DNA of 43,645 bases from Deltaproteobacteria bacterium (GCA_031263485.1 JAISFS010000303.1:1-43645); one strand, 5' to 3'. Positions 29,101-36,918 are shown, counted from the first letter of the stretch. Notes: generated from the sequence alone by a model not told the origin. A program made the numbers and translations.

Positions 29101-29256
29101 CGGCGCCGGGGGCTCCGGATCGTAGCCGTCTATGGGCCGGACCGCGGACAGGAGCCTCCCTATGTCCCTGGCCAGAGCCATGAGGGCCTTGGGATCGAGG
29201 CTTCTGTGGTGGGCCCTCGGCGGGAGGGGCCGGTCGGGGTCGAAAAGCGCGGCCAT
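23143..29256 (-). CDS. Giant coiled-coil protein with internal signal-like segment, unknown function
   Basis: The 2037-residue product starts at ATG 29256, with only a weak ribosome binding site. The N-terminal 360 residues are mixed, with a few acidic low-complexity stretches. From about 370 to 1470 the sequence is a long coiled coil rich in Glu, Arg, Leu and Ala, including exact heptads (LGRSREELGRSREELGKSRE) near residue 590-610. An Ala/Gly/Val linker interrupts it near 1080-1115. A Gly-rich stretch follows (about 1490-1556). Near 1649-1673 there is a Lys-Lys-hydrophobic-AQADA segment (KKSLFSLVLTGGMAAAAAG) that looks like a signal peptide or membrane helix in the middle of the protein. The last 360 residues appear folded (EGWVGLVREAVPEGATVYLADLEG, RIPLTFLFSTSLADW) but match no family I can name. 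It could be a membrane-anchored filament or tether, or a fusion of a cytoplasmic coiled coil to an exported domain. Confidence 0.8.
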   Translation of the reverse strand: MAALFDPDRPLPPRAHHRSLDPKALMALARDIGRLLSAVRPIDGYDPEPPAPEIALSPKLARALAAPSLAEWFGAALKSEGRPQERSEYRGALPRGPESIDSALAAVRDTLEGWRAAEEGAPGRYGRVKGALMGMEAALLKAQKLLPGFSEMCAGFSQDAHGKYLKALSFRDQVEGVLRPAGARGDGGEVGRAPSVADAPGGGFEGDGEGQEAGGQDGIPDAPALTAYTASLRECLAEAEGVRKARERWLAELETHRREIENCAAALGRERAGAAPVRGVRARGFREDPGAGRGVPRAPRDDAYAAAGGLETLDDLDDPDPDEAGGPLPEDDGYGLSGFGDSGVSRWAAAARSLSEKAQAFERRHEELARGALAAERKLKGALNALTAAERRMSGERSIAFRDGTEALGTSVEALLGSVLARRAELAGFWRLSPSLVGRPAFLEKIFLSAAVNLGLAQGLLEETRHLLDAVTRRLSATRKIRRGAEEFLAARDGGREAQERLWQADRALNVLKSAVAGLAEGERLKSDAARLSAEGARLRDRLSETEAGLGRAEEERLLAEEELARSEAAREKAHLELGRAEEDRERARRELGRSREELGRSREELGKSREDLIRAVEGRERAERACDLERQEGQKAREEHERELERERGAAAGLRETAAGLREAGERLGEKLAAVEAERGRLAADLQEAQRRLAESGEAKARLVKLVERAREALKAQGLERKAVQEELLGVKRTLDPLRRKHRRLSELFGEGRRRLKALEAELKTKAEEALSAAGEIKEYKEGELAQLEEERARHLERLQELTGEIAKAETERGALAARQTALTDELEEMKGRETALSLKLAGKEEELREASRTRVQLGELIGQAQVHLDRVTRAHNALKGSWRRRGAMLARANLERDDLRLRLDRRSGELVDGAARLQEAKAELGEAAARRAELEREREGLLDSIEEARRKAAESSENEERLARELEALKQSAAEGAEGDLAPVVEILGIALWRSGLELGDSQRRHEAAMEERRIDSGAREAGLRVELAARELDRMELSDRNARELEEARAEVLRLASELASRPEAPPTAGPAAVAGADAAGDDAAGAPEAVAVGAGVAGVDAVVAASGADAGEGPLEPLEITVVEAEEGASPDADMMWLTRQLAAAFLTAETRRRRDKDRFAEFVRRGEARRSEDESARGELRGLLAERDRALEENRERVNQLVPLVEFFLREGGFLWRGDGIVRDAKEALVFFLLEENRRLAEEVEELAAERQEAAASRRALTALTESMKKRLATLRPLLEFLAAAFQENTLALARAYALRDKLARDAASLREEGAARDGAEESAGGGLSEELAGELGELRTEGARLALENRQLSSTAQRQSAELAVLKAEAARLREEGERAASELAVQSGRAEVASKALEELRNDPPPDGRVETAWAALNYLGARAGDAVSRLETQLTGQAREIEEAFAELQRRGERIKDLERRQDRISLMYWTMLSLATRGMTLGLPGGQGASGGGEGGAGGQDDGQGGAGGAGGAGGLGGLGGNESGDTGSGGVSGGGQGSGGAQASSAGAFPSGGLFGSFGAVIPLLKALSGVAHGDGPIDREGGAAAPAADGADGGLPASGQGAAGQGAGASTLLPDGRRPSASVAGGILSKSFLRSLKEAAKKSLFSLVLTGGMAAAAAGQADAEEWRLPDEVPAGLDSLRRQGFSPFHGARGGAASPQPAYRAEAGGSISVIATKMRSATLGRTLDLGFLSPLERDVPEREAEEAARAVLGRQAAAAGLDLEGWVGLVREAVPEGATVYLADLEGPGSGPMLLAPRLPRIAGALKEAGDEIPDNVWGLALLGCASLKPGEGQFWERLFGDFSDYAGDPAEAAMGAVFHLFRKNRVALPVVEFVGEMSPVKELEDMPHRRAVEFLSAHLRSGWNAAGTGRRAPREAPARRLFSDLYHASRIFRIPLTFLFSTSLADWSRGGPWPGTAQVYSRALSVAGLVSRSARLWDPDSPRICDLDEISPVVAAVRSPSGLRRERDALARSAAAAELAYRESETR

Positions 29257-29776
29257 GTTCTCGCTTGGGCGGCGCGGCGGTCCGCTGCCGGGTCCGGGTC
29301 ACGATAATTTCTAGACAAAATGGCCGTATCCTGCTAAAAAAGCAGTGTTGCGGCAAGCCAGTCGAAGACCTTCCCGTCCGGGGACGCGCTCCCCGGGGCC
29401 TCGCCCCGCAAGGGGAACCGCAGGGCGCGCCTTCGCCCCGCAAGGGGCGCCCGGCCTCTCCGTACCTCCGCCGGGCCGCCGGAAGCGGCCTGCGGGCGAC
29501 AGGTGCCAATGCGTATCAGATTACCATAATTTCTTCCCAAAGAGAACAGTAAGAATCCATAATCGCAATTTTTCGTAGCAATTAACATCCATTTTCACCC
29601 CATTTCAGGCGCCCCCCCATAACCACCGACCGTCCTTGGCCGCAGGCCTCCGGCGGCACGCGTCCCGCAGGCTCCCGCGAGTTCCCGACCGGCCGTAATC
29701 CGCGTGCCCCGGTGGATTCCGGTCGCCATAAGCCTCAAGCCCCGCACGAACCAGGCCATATGCCACATTCCCCCGG
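29257..29776. other. Divergent spacer, first part
   Basis: It separates the divergent giant coiled-coil and RACo genes. No gene is supportable. Around 29500-29600 there is a short AT-richer patch. Degenerate copies of the downstream 34-36-bp repeat begin near 29710. Confidence 0.5.
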
Positions 29777-30060
29777 GGGATTCCGGTCGGCCTCATGCCG
29801 CTGGCCCACCCCGGGATTCCGGTCGGCCTCATGCCGCTGGCCCACCCAGGGATTCCGGTCGGCCATATGCCGCAGGCCTCCGAGGGATTCCGGTCGGCCA
29901 CATGCCGCAGGCCCCGAGGGATTCCGGACGGCACATGCCGCAGGCCCCCGAGGGATTCCGGGCGGCCGCATCCAGCCGACTCTCGCAAGATCCCGGTCGG
30001 CCATATCCCGTCGGCTCACGCAAGATCCCGACCGCGCACGGTCCCGCAGGATCCTTGCCG
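29777..30060. repeat. 34-36-bp degenerate tandem array
   Basis: The unit begins GGGATTCCGGTCGGCC and continues with CATGCCGC(T/A)GGCC. Two near-identical 36-base units start at 29777 and 29813. Further units of about 34-36 bases start at 29849 and follow to about 29960, after which the pattern decays (GATCCCGGTCGGCC, GATCCCGACCG). Partial copies also lie upstream from about 29710. No spacers or cas genes, so this is not a CRISPR array. Confidence 0.8.
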
Positions 30061-30421
30061 GACACGGGCGGCGGGCTCCCGCAAGACCCGGTCGACCTTA
30101 AGCCTTCCGCTTTCCCGGTTTCCGCCATCCCGCCCGGCGACAAGTTCCGCCGCCCGGCCCACCCTCCCAATCGCCCGCGCGGCATCTCGCATCGAGTCTT
30201 TCCCCGCGCGGCATCCCGCGTCCCACCTTTCCCCGCGCGGCGCCCCGCGCGGAAGCCCCGGCGGCGAGCCGGGGCTCCCCCTCCGCGACGAGCCTGACGG
30301 AGGGGACCCGCGCTGGCCCCGGTTGCCCGCGCTTTCCGGCCGGCGGGCGCTGGCGCGCGGCACGGACCCGTCCCCCGGCCGCCGCGGTCGGGGCATCAAG
30401 AGCCATTCGGAGGTAACATCT

Positions 30422-32158
30422 TTGCAGATAATAATCAGACAGACCGGCGTCAAGGACCAGGTGTACCAGGCGGAGGAGGGACAGACCATCCTCGAGGCCC
30501 TGGCCGCCCAGGGGCTGCGCCTGGACGCCCCCTGCGGAGGGCGGGGCAAGTGCGGCAAGTGCGTGGTGAAGGCCGAGGGCGCCATGGAGCCGCCCGACAC
30601 CGACGAGCTGAAGTTCGTGGCGGATCTGCCCGGAAAGCGCCTGGCCTGCAGGGCCAAGGTCAAGGGGGACGTGACGGTCACCCTGGAGGACCAGGTGCTC
30701 TTCAGCTCCATCAAGGCCATGGGCTGGAGCGCCCCCTACGAGATTAACCCGCCGCTCCGCGAGATAGACCTCGACATCCTCGACCGGCAGGACCCCACGG
30801 GCTGCCTGGACGTGAGGAACTTAACGACCCACGACATCAAGGCATTGAACGAGATAGCCACGGTGGACGCGACCTACAGCCGCGGACGCGCCCTGGTGTG
30901 GCTGGACGAGCTCCTGGAGGCCTGGCCGATCGACAAGGACAACGACTATTCCTCCGGGCCGCTGGCCGCGGCCTTCGATCTGGGCACCACCGGCCTGGCG
31001 CTCGCGGTCATAGACCTCAAGGAGAAGAAGGTCATCGCCCTGGAGACGGCCCTGAATCCCCAGACGGCGACCGGCGGGGACGTGATAAGCCGCATCACCC
31101 ACACCTACGACTCCCACCAGAACCTCCTGGATCTCCAGACCATGGCCCTGGAAGGCCTGGCGAGCATGGTGGGCCCGGCCGTGGGGCTGGAGACGGGCCG
31201 CAAGATCTCCGCCGCCGTCATCAGCGGCAACTCGACCATGCAGCACCTGCTCGCTGCCGTGAACCCCAAGGGCCTGGCCCAGGCGCCCTACCGGCCGGTC
31301 TTCACGCACATGCTGGACATCTCGCACCTGGCCGAGCGCCTGAACCTGTCTCCCCGGGCGAAGGTGCTCATGGCCCCCATGATCTCCAGCTACGTGGGCG
31401 GCGACATCGTGAGCGGCATCCTGGCCGTGCAGCTCAAGAGCCGCCCCGGCACCGTGGTCTTCATCGACATCGGCACGAACGGCGAGATAGTCATCTCCCG
31501 CGGGGGCAAGCTGGTGGCGACCTCCTGCGCCGCCGGCCCCGCGCTGGAAGGCATGAACATCCTTTGCGGGATGCGGGCCGCCACCGGCGCCATCGACACC
31601 TTCACGATGGAGGACGACTTCAGCTTCAAGTACACGACCATCGGCAACGCCCCGGCCGTGGGCATCTGCGGCAGCGCGCTCATCGACATCGCCGCGTTCC
31701 TCATAAACCACAAGGTAATCAACAAGGCCGGCCGCATGCGCGACCCCGCCGACAAGGAGCTCCTGAAGGACGGCCGCTTCTGGCTTACCGACAAGGTCTT
31801 CCTGGACCAGCTGGACGTGCGCCAGATCCAGCTCGCCAAGGGCGCCATCGCGGCCGCCATGGAGATGCTCATGGAGCGGCTGGGCATGACGTTGAAGGAC
31901 ATAGACGAGATCGTGATAGCCGGCTCCTTCGGCTACCACCTCCGCGCCGAGAGCCTGAAGACCATAAAGCTCATCCCCAAGGACTTCGAGGGTCCGGTGA
32001 CCTTCGTCGGCAACTCGTCCCTGGCAGGGTCCGCACGCATGCTCCTGAACAGGGACTCACCGGCCGAGGCCCTCTCCTACACCCGAGAGGTGGAGGTCAT
32101 AGAGCTTGGCTTCGACCCGAAGTTCCAGACGGTCTTCGTGAACCACCTGGCTTTCTGA
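30422..32158 (+). CDS. RACo-type reductive activator of corrinoid proteins (2Fe-2S + ASKHA ATPase)
   Basis: RACo proteins use ATP to drive reduction of inactive Co(II) corrinoid proteins back to Co(I) in methyl-transfer pathways. The 578-residue product starts at TTG 30422, 8 bases after GGAGG; no ATG fits the domain start. Residues 1-85 form a ferredoxin-like 2Fe-2S domain with Cys 38, 44, 47 and 76 (CGGRGKCGKC and LACRAK). A linker follows, then the ASKHA ATPase (DUF4445 type): AAFDLGTTGLALAVIDL near 183, VISGNSTMQHLL, VVFIDIGTNGEIVIS near 345, SCAAGPALEGMNI and VIAGSFGYHL near 500. The end, GFDPKFQTVFVNHLAF, is typical. All key residues appear present. The corrinoid partner is not in this window. 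A strong terminator follows, and the last 366 coding bases are copied at 36918-37283. Confidence 0.95.
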   Translation: MQIIIRQTGVKDQVYQAEEGQTILEALAAQGLRLDAPCGGRGKCGKCVVKAEGAMEPPDTDELKFVADLPGKRLACRAKVKGDVTVTLEDQVLFSSIKAMGWSAPYEINPPLREIDLDILDRQDPTGCLDVRNLTTHDIKALNEIATVDATYSRGRALVWLDELLEAWPIDKDNDYSSGPLAAAFDLGTTGLALAVIDLKEKKVIALETALNPQTATGGDVISRITHTYDSHQNLLDLQTMALEGLASMVGPAVGLETGRKISAAVISGNSTMQHLLAAVNPKGLAQAPYRPVFTHMLDISHLAERLNLSPRAKVLMAPMISSYVGGDIVSGILAVQLKSRPGTVVFIDIGTNGEIVISRGGKLVATSCAAGPALEGMNILCGMRAATGAIDTFTMEDDFSFKYTTIGNAPAVGICGSALIDIAAFLINHKVINKAGRMRDPADKELLKDGRFWLTDKVFLDQLDVRQIQLAKGAIAAAMEMLMERLGMTLKDIDEIVIAGSFGYHLRAESLKTIKLIPKDFEGPVTFVGNSSLAGSARMLLNRDSPAEALSYTREVEVIELGFDPKFQTVFVNHLAF

Positions 32159-32199
32159 CGGCCTCAAGGCAGGTCCCGGGGCCTCCTGCCCCCTCCTTC

Positions 32200-32234
32200 G
32201 ACCCCTGCGGGAAAACATCCCGCGGGGGTCTTTT
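32200..32234 (+). terminator. Rho-independent terminator of the RACo gene
   Basis: GACCCCTGCGGGA (32200-32212) pairs with TCCCGCGGGGGTC (32218-32230) over 13 positions with one T-G pair, with a 5-base loop and TTTT after it. It ends transcription 40-75 bases past the RACo stop. Confidence 0.9.
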
Positions 32235-33464
32235 CGCTTTGCGGCAAGCTTCAGGGGGAGTTGCCGCCTGGAAGCGCCGATGTTGCCGCATATAAGCGTC
32301 GGCGCGGTCGCATGGAAGGGTTCGGCAGTTTGTAAGGGCGCGGACGAAGCCGCAAATTCGCACGGCAATTGCCGCCCTTACTCATCAGCGCCGCCGGCTT
32401 CAGTCTTTGACGCTCCTTGCCCCGCAGACCGCAGACCGAAGTGCCACGGCAGAGACGGCTCGCACTCCGGTGACTCGAGCGCACGCGCTACGTATTCCTT
32501 GGCGCGCAAAGCCTCGTGCCCCGGGGACAAAGGGAATAACACCTTGCCCATCCATCGGCACGGCAGGTTACGCCATACGGTTCCGCATGATCGCGGACCG
32601 ATGGCCGAATCCCGCGCTGGGCGAAACGTTTCGCTTCCGGAAACGGTTCGGCGGTACCGTGCCCCCTGAGGTCAGGCGGCCCGGGAGAGTCGAGGATATG
32701 AGAAGAAGCGCTACCTGCCTCACGATGACCGCAGGCAGGATACGGCGGTACCGGAAAGAATCGGCGGACGATTCGGGATGATAGGGTGGCCAGGTCGATG
32801 CGGCAGGGCATGGATCCCGTCGGGATTCATTCGCGATATCGGCGAACTTTCTGCCGGTCTCTTGAAATTCCCGAAACCGCCACAAGATAGCGCGCCTCAC
32901 CGCTCACAAACGTCATCCCGTCTTTAACCCCGTACAACATATATGGCATTAATGCATAAATGACTCCATATACATACAAAAATCTAATAACAGCCTGAAA
33001 TTGTCGTCCGGCAAGGAAGGGAAGGGAGGGGAGGTTCACGGCAGTCTTTTATCCATGCGACGGGAGTGCTTGACAGATGTCGTCAATATTAGTTACAAAG
33101 GACGGTAGCTGGAGTACCTAGCCATTTATAGCAGAAATGGCCTTTTCTGGTGTAAAATTTTTGTTCTTTTCGTCGTCCTAACCCTTTTCGCATCTGACAC
33201 GCAGGATGCGATCCCATGTCTGGAACTGAGGTGCCGTTGCCCGCTTGAACCAGGTTTTAGTCCAAGCGTCTCTGGCATGGAGTCAAATTTCGAGGCCACT
33301 CCCAACATGCCGTTCCTAAGTTCACGTTCAAGTAATCTTCCTGTTTCAGAATGCCGTCGAGAATGGAGCCCATCCCGATGGCGGGATTCAGCGATGAACA
33401 CTTGCCATCCCCTTCGCGCGTTCACGCGACCTACTTCCCTTTAAGGATTACCAAAGGATAAACG
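32235..33464. other. Long spacer upstream of the lower-GC ATPase gene
   Basis: No supportable gene. A minus-strand open frame at 32827-33039 has a hydrophobic stretch (FLYVYGVIYALMPYMLYGV) and could be a shred of a membrane protein, but nothing else supports it. GCCATTT (33121-33127) and AAATGGC (33135-33141) form a 7-bp hairpin followed by CTTTTCT, a possible weak terminator. GC content falls sharply from about 32900 onward, marking the edge of an acquired segment. Confidence 0.5.
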
Positions 33465-35177
33465 ATGGAACGGAATCCCATCAAGATATTCAATACCTTC
33501 GGTCCCTGCAATCCGGAAGTCGATTATATGATACCGTCACTTGAGCGCGAACCGGCTGTAATGCCTTTGATTGATAAAGGGATATATTTTGCCATTCACG
33601 CCCCCAGACAGTCAGGCAAGACCACCCTATTGTCTTCATTGACAAACAAAATCAATGAGGACGGAAAATATTACCCGCTATATTGCTCCCTGGCCCCTAC
33701 CATTGAAGCCGACAGCAAGGAGCAGGCAAGTGAAATTATATTCGAAATAATCATCGATGCCTTAAAGCTTTCAATAGCACCGTGTTTAAACCGATTGACC
33801 GGACAACTGCCAGAATTTTCAATGAAGAATTCAACCGCATTGATGGGAAGACTGCTCACTTACATCTGCACTAACATTGACAAACCTCTGGTAGTTTTTT
33901 TCGATGAAGCCGACAGTATTCCTGAAAACGCGACATTATCGTTTTTAGCGCAGATAAGAGATGGCTTCAACAAACGTAAAATTTTCAACAATAACGCTTT
34001 TCCCAAGTCGATAGCCCTTGTCGGCCTGCGCGATCTGAAGGACTATCGAACTCATGACCAGCCTGACAACCCAAAGCGTCTGAAATTAAGCCCCTTCAAT
34101 ATCCAGCATCTTCCGCTGGGAGTTCCGAATTTCTCTAAGGATCAGATCCGCGCCCTATACAAGCAGCATACGGTCGCTTCCGGACAGGTATTCCGAAAAA
34201 GCTCGATAGAAAAGGTCTGGGAATGGACGGAAGGCCAGCCGTGGCTCGTTAACGCGCTTGCCCGAGATATCATCGGGAAACAGCTTGACGATGATTATTC
34301 CATAGCCGTAGACGGGTCGCACGTCGACAAGGCAGCAAACGAACTGATTAAGCGAAACGAAGTTCATTTGTCATCGCTCATCGATCGGCTGAACGAACCC
34401 AGGGTCAGGATGGTCATGGCCGCTATAGTATCCGTCTCGGATGTTCCTGTCGGCTCGCTTTCGGAAGATGATATCAAGTATTGTGTGGATCTTGGCCTTC
34501 TGAAATTAGGCAATGACGGATTAAATGACTGTGCTCCCGCAAACCTGATCTACAATGAGGTAATCTTCAGAGCCCTTTCCTCCAAGTTGGGCATCAACCC
34601 CAAAAATGTCCCTGAAAACAAGTGGATGGACGGAAAAGTGCTTGACATGACCGGCCTTCTTCGCGCGTTTCAGGACTTCTGGCTGGAAAACGCAGAGATC
34701 CTTTCCAAGGACAATAACAACGACGAACTGATAGATGCCATTATCGAAGAAGTCCTCTCTTCCAAGAACCATCATGGCAATATTGAAACGACGACTCCTG
34801 CCAAAAAGGCACAAATCCGAAAGAACGTATCCAAACTTATCAAGGAATCGCTCTGCGTCCTAGTACTTTGCGCATTCCTCCAAAGAGTCCTTAACGGAGG
34901 AGCAGAAACAGTACGGAGACAGCATTCCCTTGGCAGCAAATTTTTGGACATTTGTGTGTATTACAAGGAAATCCCGTACCCTATAGAAGTCAAAATAAAG
35001 GGCACGGTTACGACAGAAAGCGGAATCATACAACTGTTAGGCTATATCGGCAGATGCAAGACATCTCAGGGATGGCTTGTCGAGTTCGACAGAAACCCGA
35101 ATAAGCCCTCGAAACAGAAACTCACTTTCAAGACCTGCAGGAGAGGCAAGAACACCGTGTTCGTTGTCGGTTGCTGA
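33465..35177 (+). CDS. AAA-type ATP-binding protein with C-terminal PD-(D/E)XK-like domain
   Basis: The 570-residue product starts at ATG 33465, 8 bases after AAAGGA. Residues 46-54 (APRQSGKTT) are Walker A and about 139-150 (PLVVFFDEADSIP) Walker B, as in the AAA-like group of large P-loop ATPases (AAA_35-like, PF14516). A winged-helix-like region with WEWTEGQPWLVNALA follows. The C-terminus (about 490-520) has SKFLDICVYYKE then PIEVKIKG, the Asp...Glu-x-Lys pattern of PD-(D/E)XK nucleases. So it repeats the ATPase-plus-nuclease design of the PF09820-type genes in this window, with a different ATPase. The function is unknown; a mobile-element or defence role is inference. The composition is clearly lower in GC than the neighbouring core genes, consistent with transfer. 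Confidence 0.85.
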   Translation: MERNPIKIFNTFGPCNPEVDYMIPSLEREPAVMPLIDKGIYFAIHAPRQSGKTTLLSSLTNKINEDGKYYPLYCSLAPTIEADSKEQASEIIFEIIIDALKLSIAPCLNRLTGQLPEFSMKNSTALMGRLLTYICTNIDKPLVVFFDEADSIPENATLSFLAQIRDGFNKRKIFNNNAFPKSIALVGLRDLKDYRTHDQPDNPKRLKLSPFNIQHLPLGVPNFSKDQIRALYKQHTVASGQVFRKSSIEKVWEWTEGQPWLVNALARDIIGKQLDDDYSIAVDGSHVDKAANELIKRNEVHLSSLIDRLNEPRVRMVMAAIVSVSDVPVGSLSEDDIKYCVDLGLLKLGNDGLNDCAPANLIYNEVIFRALSSKLGINPKNVPENKWMDGKVLDMTGLLRAFQDFWLENAEILSKDNNNDELIDAIIEEVLSSKNHHGNIETTTPAKKAQIRKNVSKLIKESLCVLVLCAFLQRVLNGGAETVRRQHSLGSKFLDICVYYKEIPYPIEVKIKGTVTTESGIIQLLGYIGRCKTSQGWLVEFDRNPNKPSKQKLTFKTCRRGKNTVFVVGC

Positions 35178-36125
35178 CAGCACGCTGAGAAAAATGTCCT
35201 CTACAGACAACAACGAATGACGACATGAGGCAGTTGCGAAGAAACGATTCAATATTCTTCGCGATATGTTTTGTTAGATCGCTTTTCGAGCAAAAATTAA
35301 TATGTTTTTTTTAAATATGTATAAAATATTGTGGATGGTTGAACAACGATTCACTTCTTACGGTCATGCAGATAATCAACTAAACACTATCATCAGACGT
35401 CTGCCATATCTGGCGCAATATGCCGATGAGAAGCTTGTGGATCTGGACGCACAACGGGACATCCAAGGCTGAAAATCAAACAGCTACGGATATCCATGCA
35501 TCTCGATCCGGATAATGCAAAACGACCTGGCACCAACGAATGAATTGAGTCGACCGGCAGACGGCCAAGGCAGACGCCACGTTGAGCGCGCCTGTCCTCC
35601 AGGGGCCCTGTTCTCCAGCGGGGGCTGACGCCACTGTCGTTCTGGACAAAGGTGACGGTAATTGGGAATATTCAAGAGGAATTCAACCGCTGACCAACGG
35701 ACAGGCCGCCGAGCCGAGACAGACCGCTGCCCGCCCGTCGCCTAAGGCGGGCAGGGCCTGTTCAGAACCGCCAATGCGCCCCTGAAGGTATTTCGGAGGA
35801 ATGTGCCGGGCAACAAAGAGCCGGAGGGACCAACGAAGGCGGTAGAGTCAATGAGCTGTTGCACGGAGAGCTACAGGGCAGCGTCCTGAATAACTCTCGC
35901 AAAGATGAAAGACTGAGGAAGTTACTATGGCAATTACTGTTGAAATTTCTGTGAATTACTCCGGAAATGACTATGGGGATACGTAGCTGACGGGCGCTTG
36001 CCGCGACCGGATGGAAAGCGTTCGGTCACAGCTCCAGATGGAACCTGACTCGTCGTTGCGGACGGAAGCGGAGGAACTCCGGTCCGTCAATTGGTCTGTC
36101 GCCGGAGGCGGAGCATCGGGAACCG
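35178..36125. other. Spacer with two hairpins and a 19-codon open frame
   Basis: GCGAAGAA (35236-35243) and TTCTTCGC (35255-35262) form an 8-bp stem after the ATPase gene, followed by a T-rich stretch; it may terminate that gene. CTGCCCGCC (35727-35735) and GGCGGGCAG (35746-35754) form a perfect 9-bp stem. A 19-codon frame at 35927-35986 (MAITVEISVNYSGNDYGDT) has a GAGGAA site 6 bases ahead and could be a micro-ORF or the start of a lost gene. No larger gene is supportable. Confidence 0.5.
35236..35270 (+). terminator. Possible terminator of the ATPase gene at 33465
   Basis: An 8-bp perfect stem (GCGAAGAA / TTCTTCGC) with an 11-base loop, about 60 bases after the stop codon. The T-run that follows (GATATGTTTTGTT) is interrupted, so the call is tentative. 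Confidence 0.45.
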
Positions 36126-36685
36126 TCAGTCGGCTACCCGAAACGTGACGTTAGCGAGATGGACCGTCTCGGCTGCCTCGGACTTGTCCTCGTTAGGTAT
36201 GGCGTGGTGAACCTTCAGGATCCAGAGCCCGCCCTTGACGGGCAGGAAGTCAGCCTTGCCGTCCTGGTCCGTCATGCAGCAGAAGGCTTTGGCCAAGCCC
36301 CAGCTCGCGGCGGTGTTGAAGCCGCGGAAGTCTCCCAGGAGCATCGCCCTAGGGAGGGGCTTGCCGTCGTAGAGCACCTGCCCCGATATCGAGCCGCCGG
36401 CCTTGAGGCCTGCCTGGTTGGCGAGGGGGACAATCTCGAGTTGGGCCTTGCCCAGAGGCCTGTCCGCCGGGGACGCCGCCTCCGGCGTCTCCAGCCAGAG
36501 GGAGTGCGCCAGGGCCGCGGAGGCCGACGTGACCAGGAGGGCCGCGGCCGCAGCGGCCAGGGCCACGCCCAGTGCATGGAAACGGGGGGGAGAAGGACGG
36601 CGGCCGAGACTGCCGCCGCCAGCGGGAGGATGCCAGCGCCCAATGCGCCTTTGGCGCTTTCGGGGTTCGTAGCAAAGTCTGACAT
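36126..36685 (-). pseudogene. DUF4198-like exported protein, frame broken at a G7 tract
   Basis: The start is ATG 36685, about 11 bases after TAAGGAG on the minus strand, giving MSDFATNPESAKGALGAGIL. At the homopolymer 36584-36590 (seven G on the plus strand, C on the minus) the frame fails. One more base would join LLPP to RFHALGVALAAAAAALLV, a signal-type helix, and on to AHSLWLETPE. The rest reads as a DUF4198-like domain: VPLANQAGLKAGGSISGQVL, YDGKPLPRAMLLGD, DQDGKADFLPVKGGLWILKV and a short strand end. Such proteins are periplasmic and often linked to metal uptake, which is family knowledge and not proven here. The break could be decay, a sequencing error or slipped-strand phase variation, since long G tracts are typical of the last. 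Confidence 0.7.
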
Positions 36686-36708
36686 TTAGCTTGAGACTCC
36701 TTAGGTTG

Positions 36709-36734
36709 CCTCCGCGAGCCGCACCTCGCGGAGG
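36709..36734 (-). promoter_or_regulatory. 10-bp perfect hairpin in the leader of the DUF4198-like gene
   Basis: CCTCCGCGAG (36709-36718) and CTCGCGGAGG (36725-36734) form a 10-bp stem with a 6-base loop, 24 bases upstream of the start codon on the minus strand. No T-run follows in the direction of transcription. It may control translation or mRNA stability. I see no known riboswitch motif. Confidence 0.6.
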
Positions 36735-36809
36735 ATGGTTACCGTTCGCATCACCTCCCATGGGGAGCAGGCGGCGGAAATCAAAGCCTTTCAAAGCCGT
36801 GGCGCGGCT

Positions 36810-36918
36810 CGGATCGTCCCAGAACGTATCGCTTCGGCTCGGATCGTCCCAGAACGTATCGCTTCGGCTCGGATCGTCCCAGAACGTATCGCTTCGGCTT
36901 GGATCGTCCCAGAACGTA
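36810..36918. repeat. 30-bp tandem array, three full copies and a partial
   Basis: The unit begins CGGATCGTCCCAGAACGTAT and has 30 bases. Exact copies start at 36810, 36840 and 36870, and a partial copy runs from 36900 to 36918, where it fuses directly to the copied RACo 3' end. Neither strand shows a gene of its own here. Confidence 0.95.

Noticed and set aside
26233-29307. 1024-codon plus-strand open frame opposite the giant coiled-coil gene
   Set aside because: Antisense shadow typical of GC-rich genes. The Leu/Ala/Arg-rich product has no motif, while the minus strand shows clear heptads.
29777-30060. CRISPR-like appearance of the 34-36-bp repeats
   Set aside because: Units follow each other without unique spacers, drift in length and decay. 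No cas genes are present.
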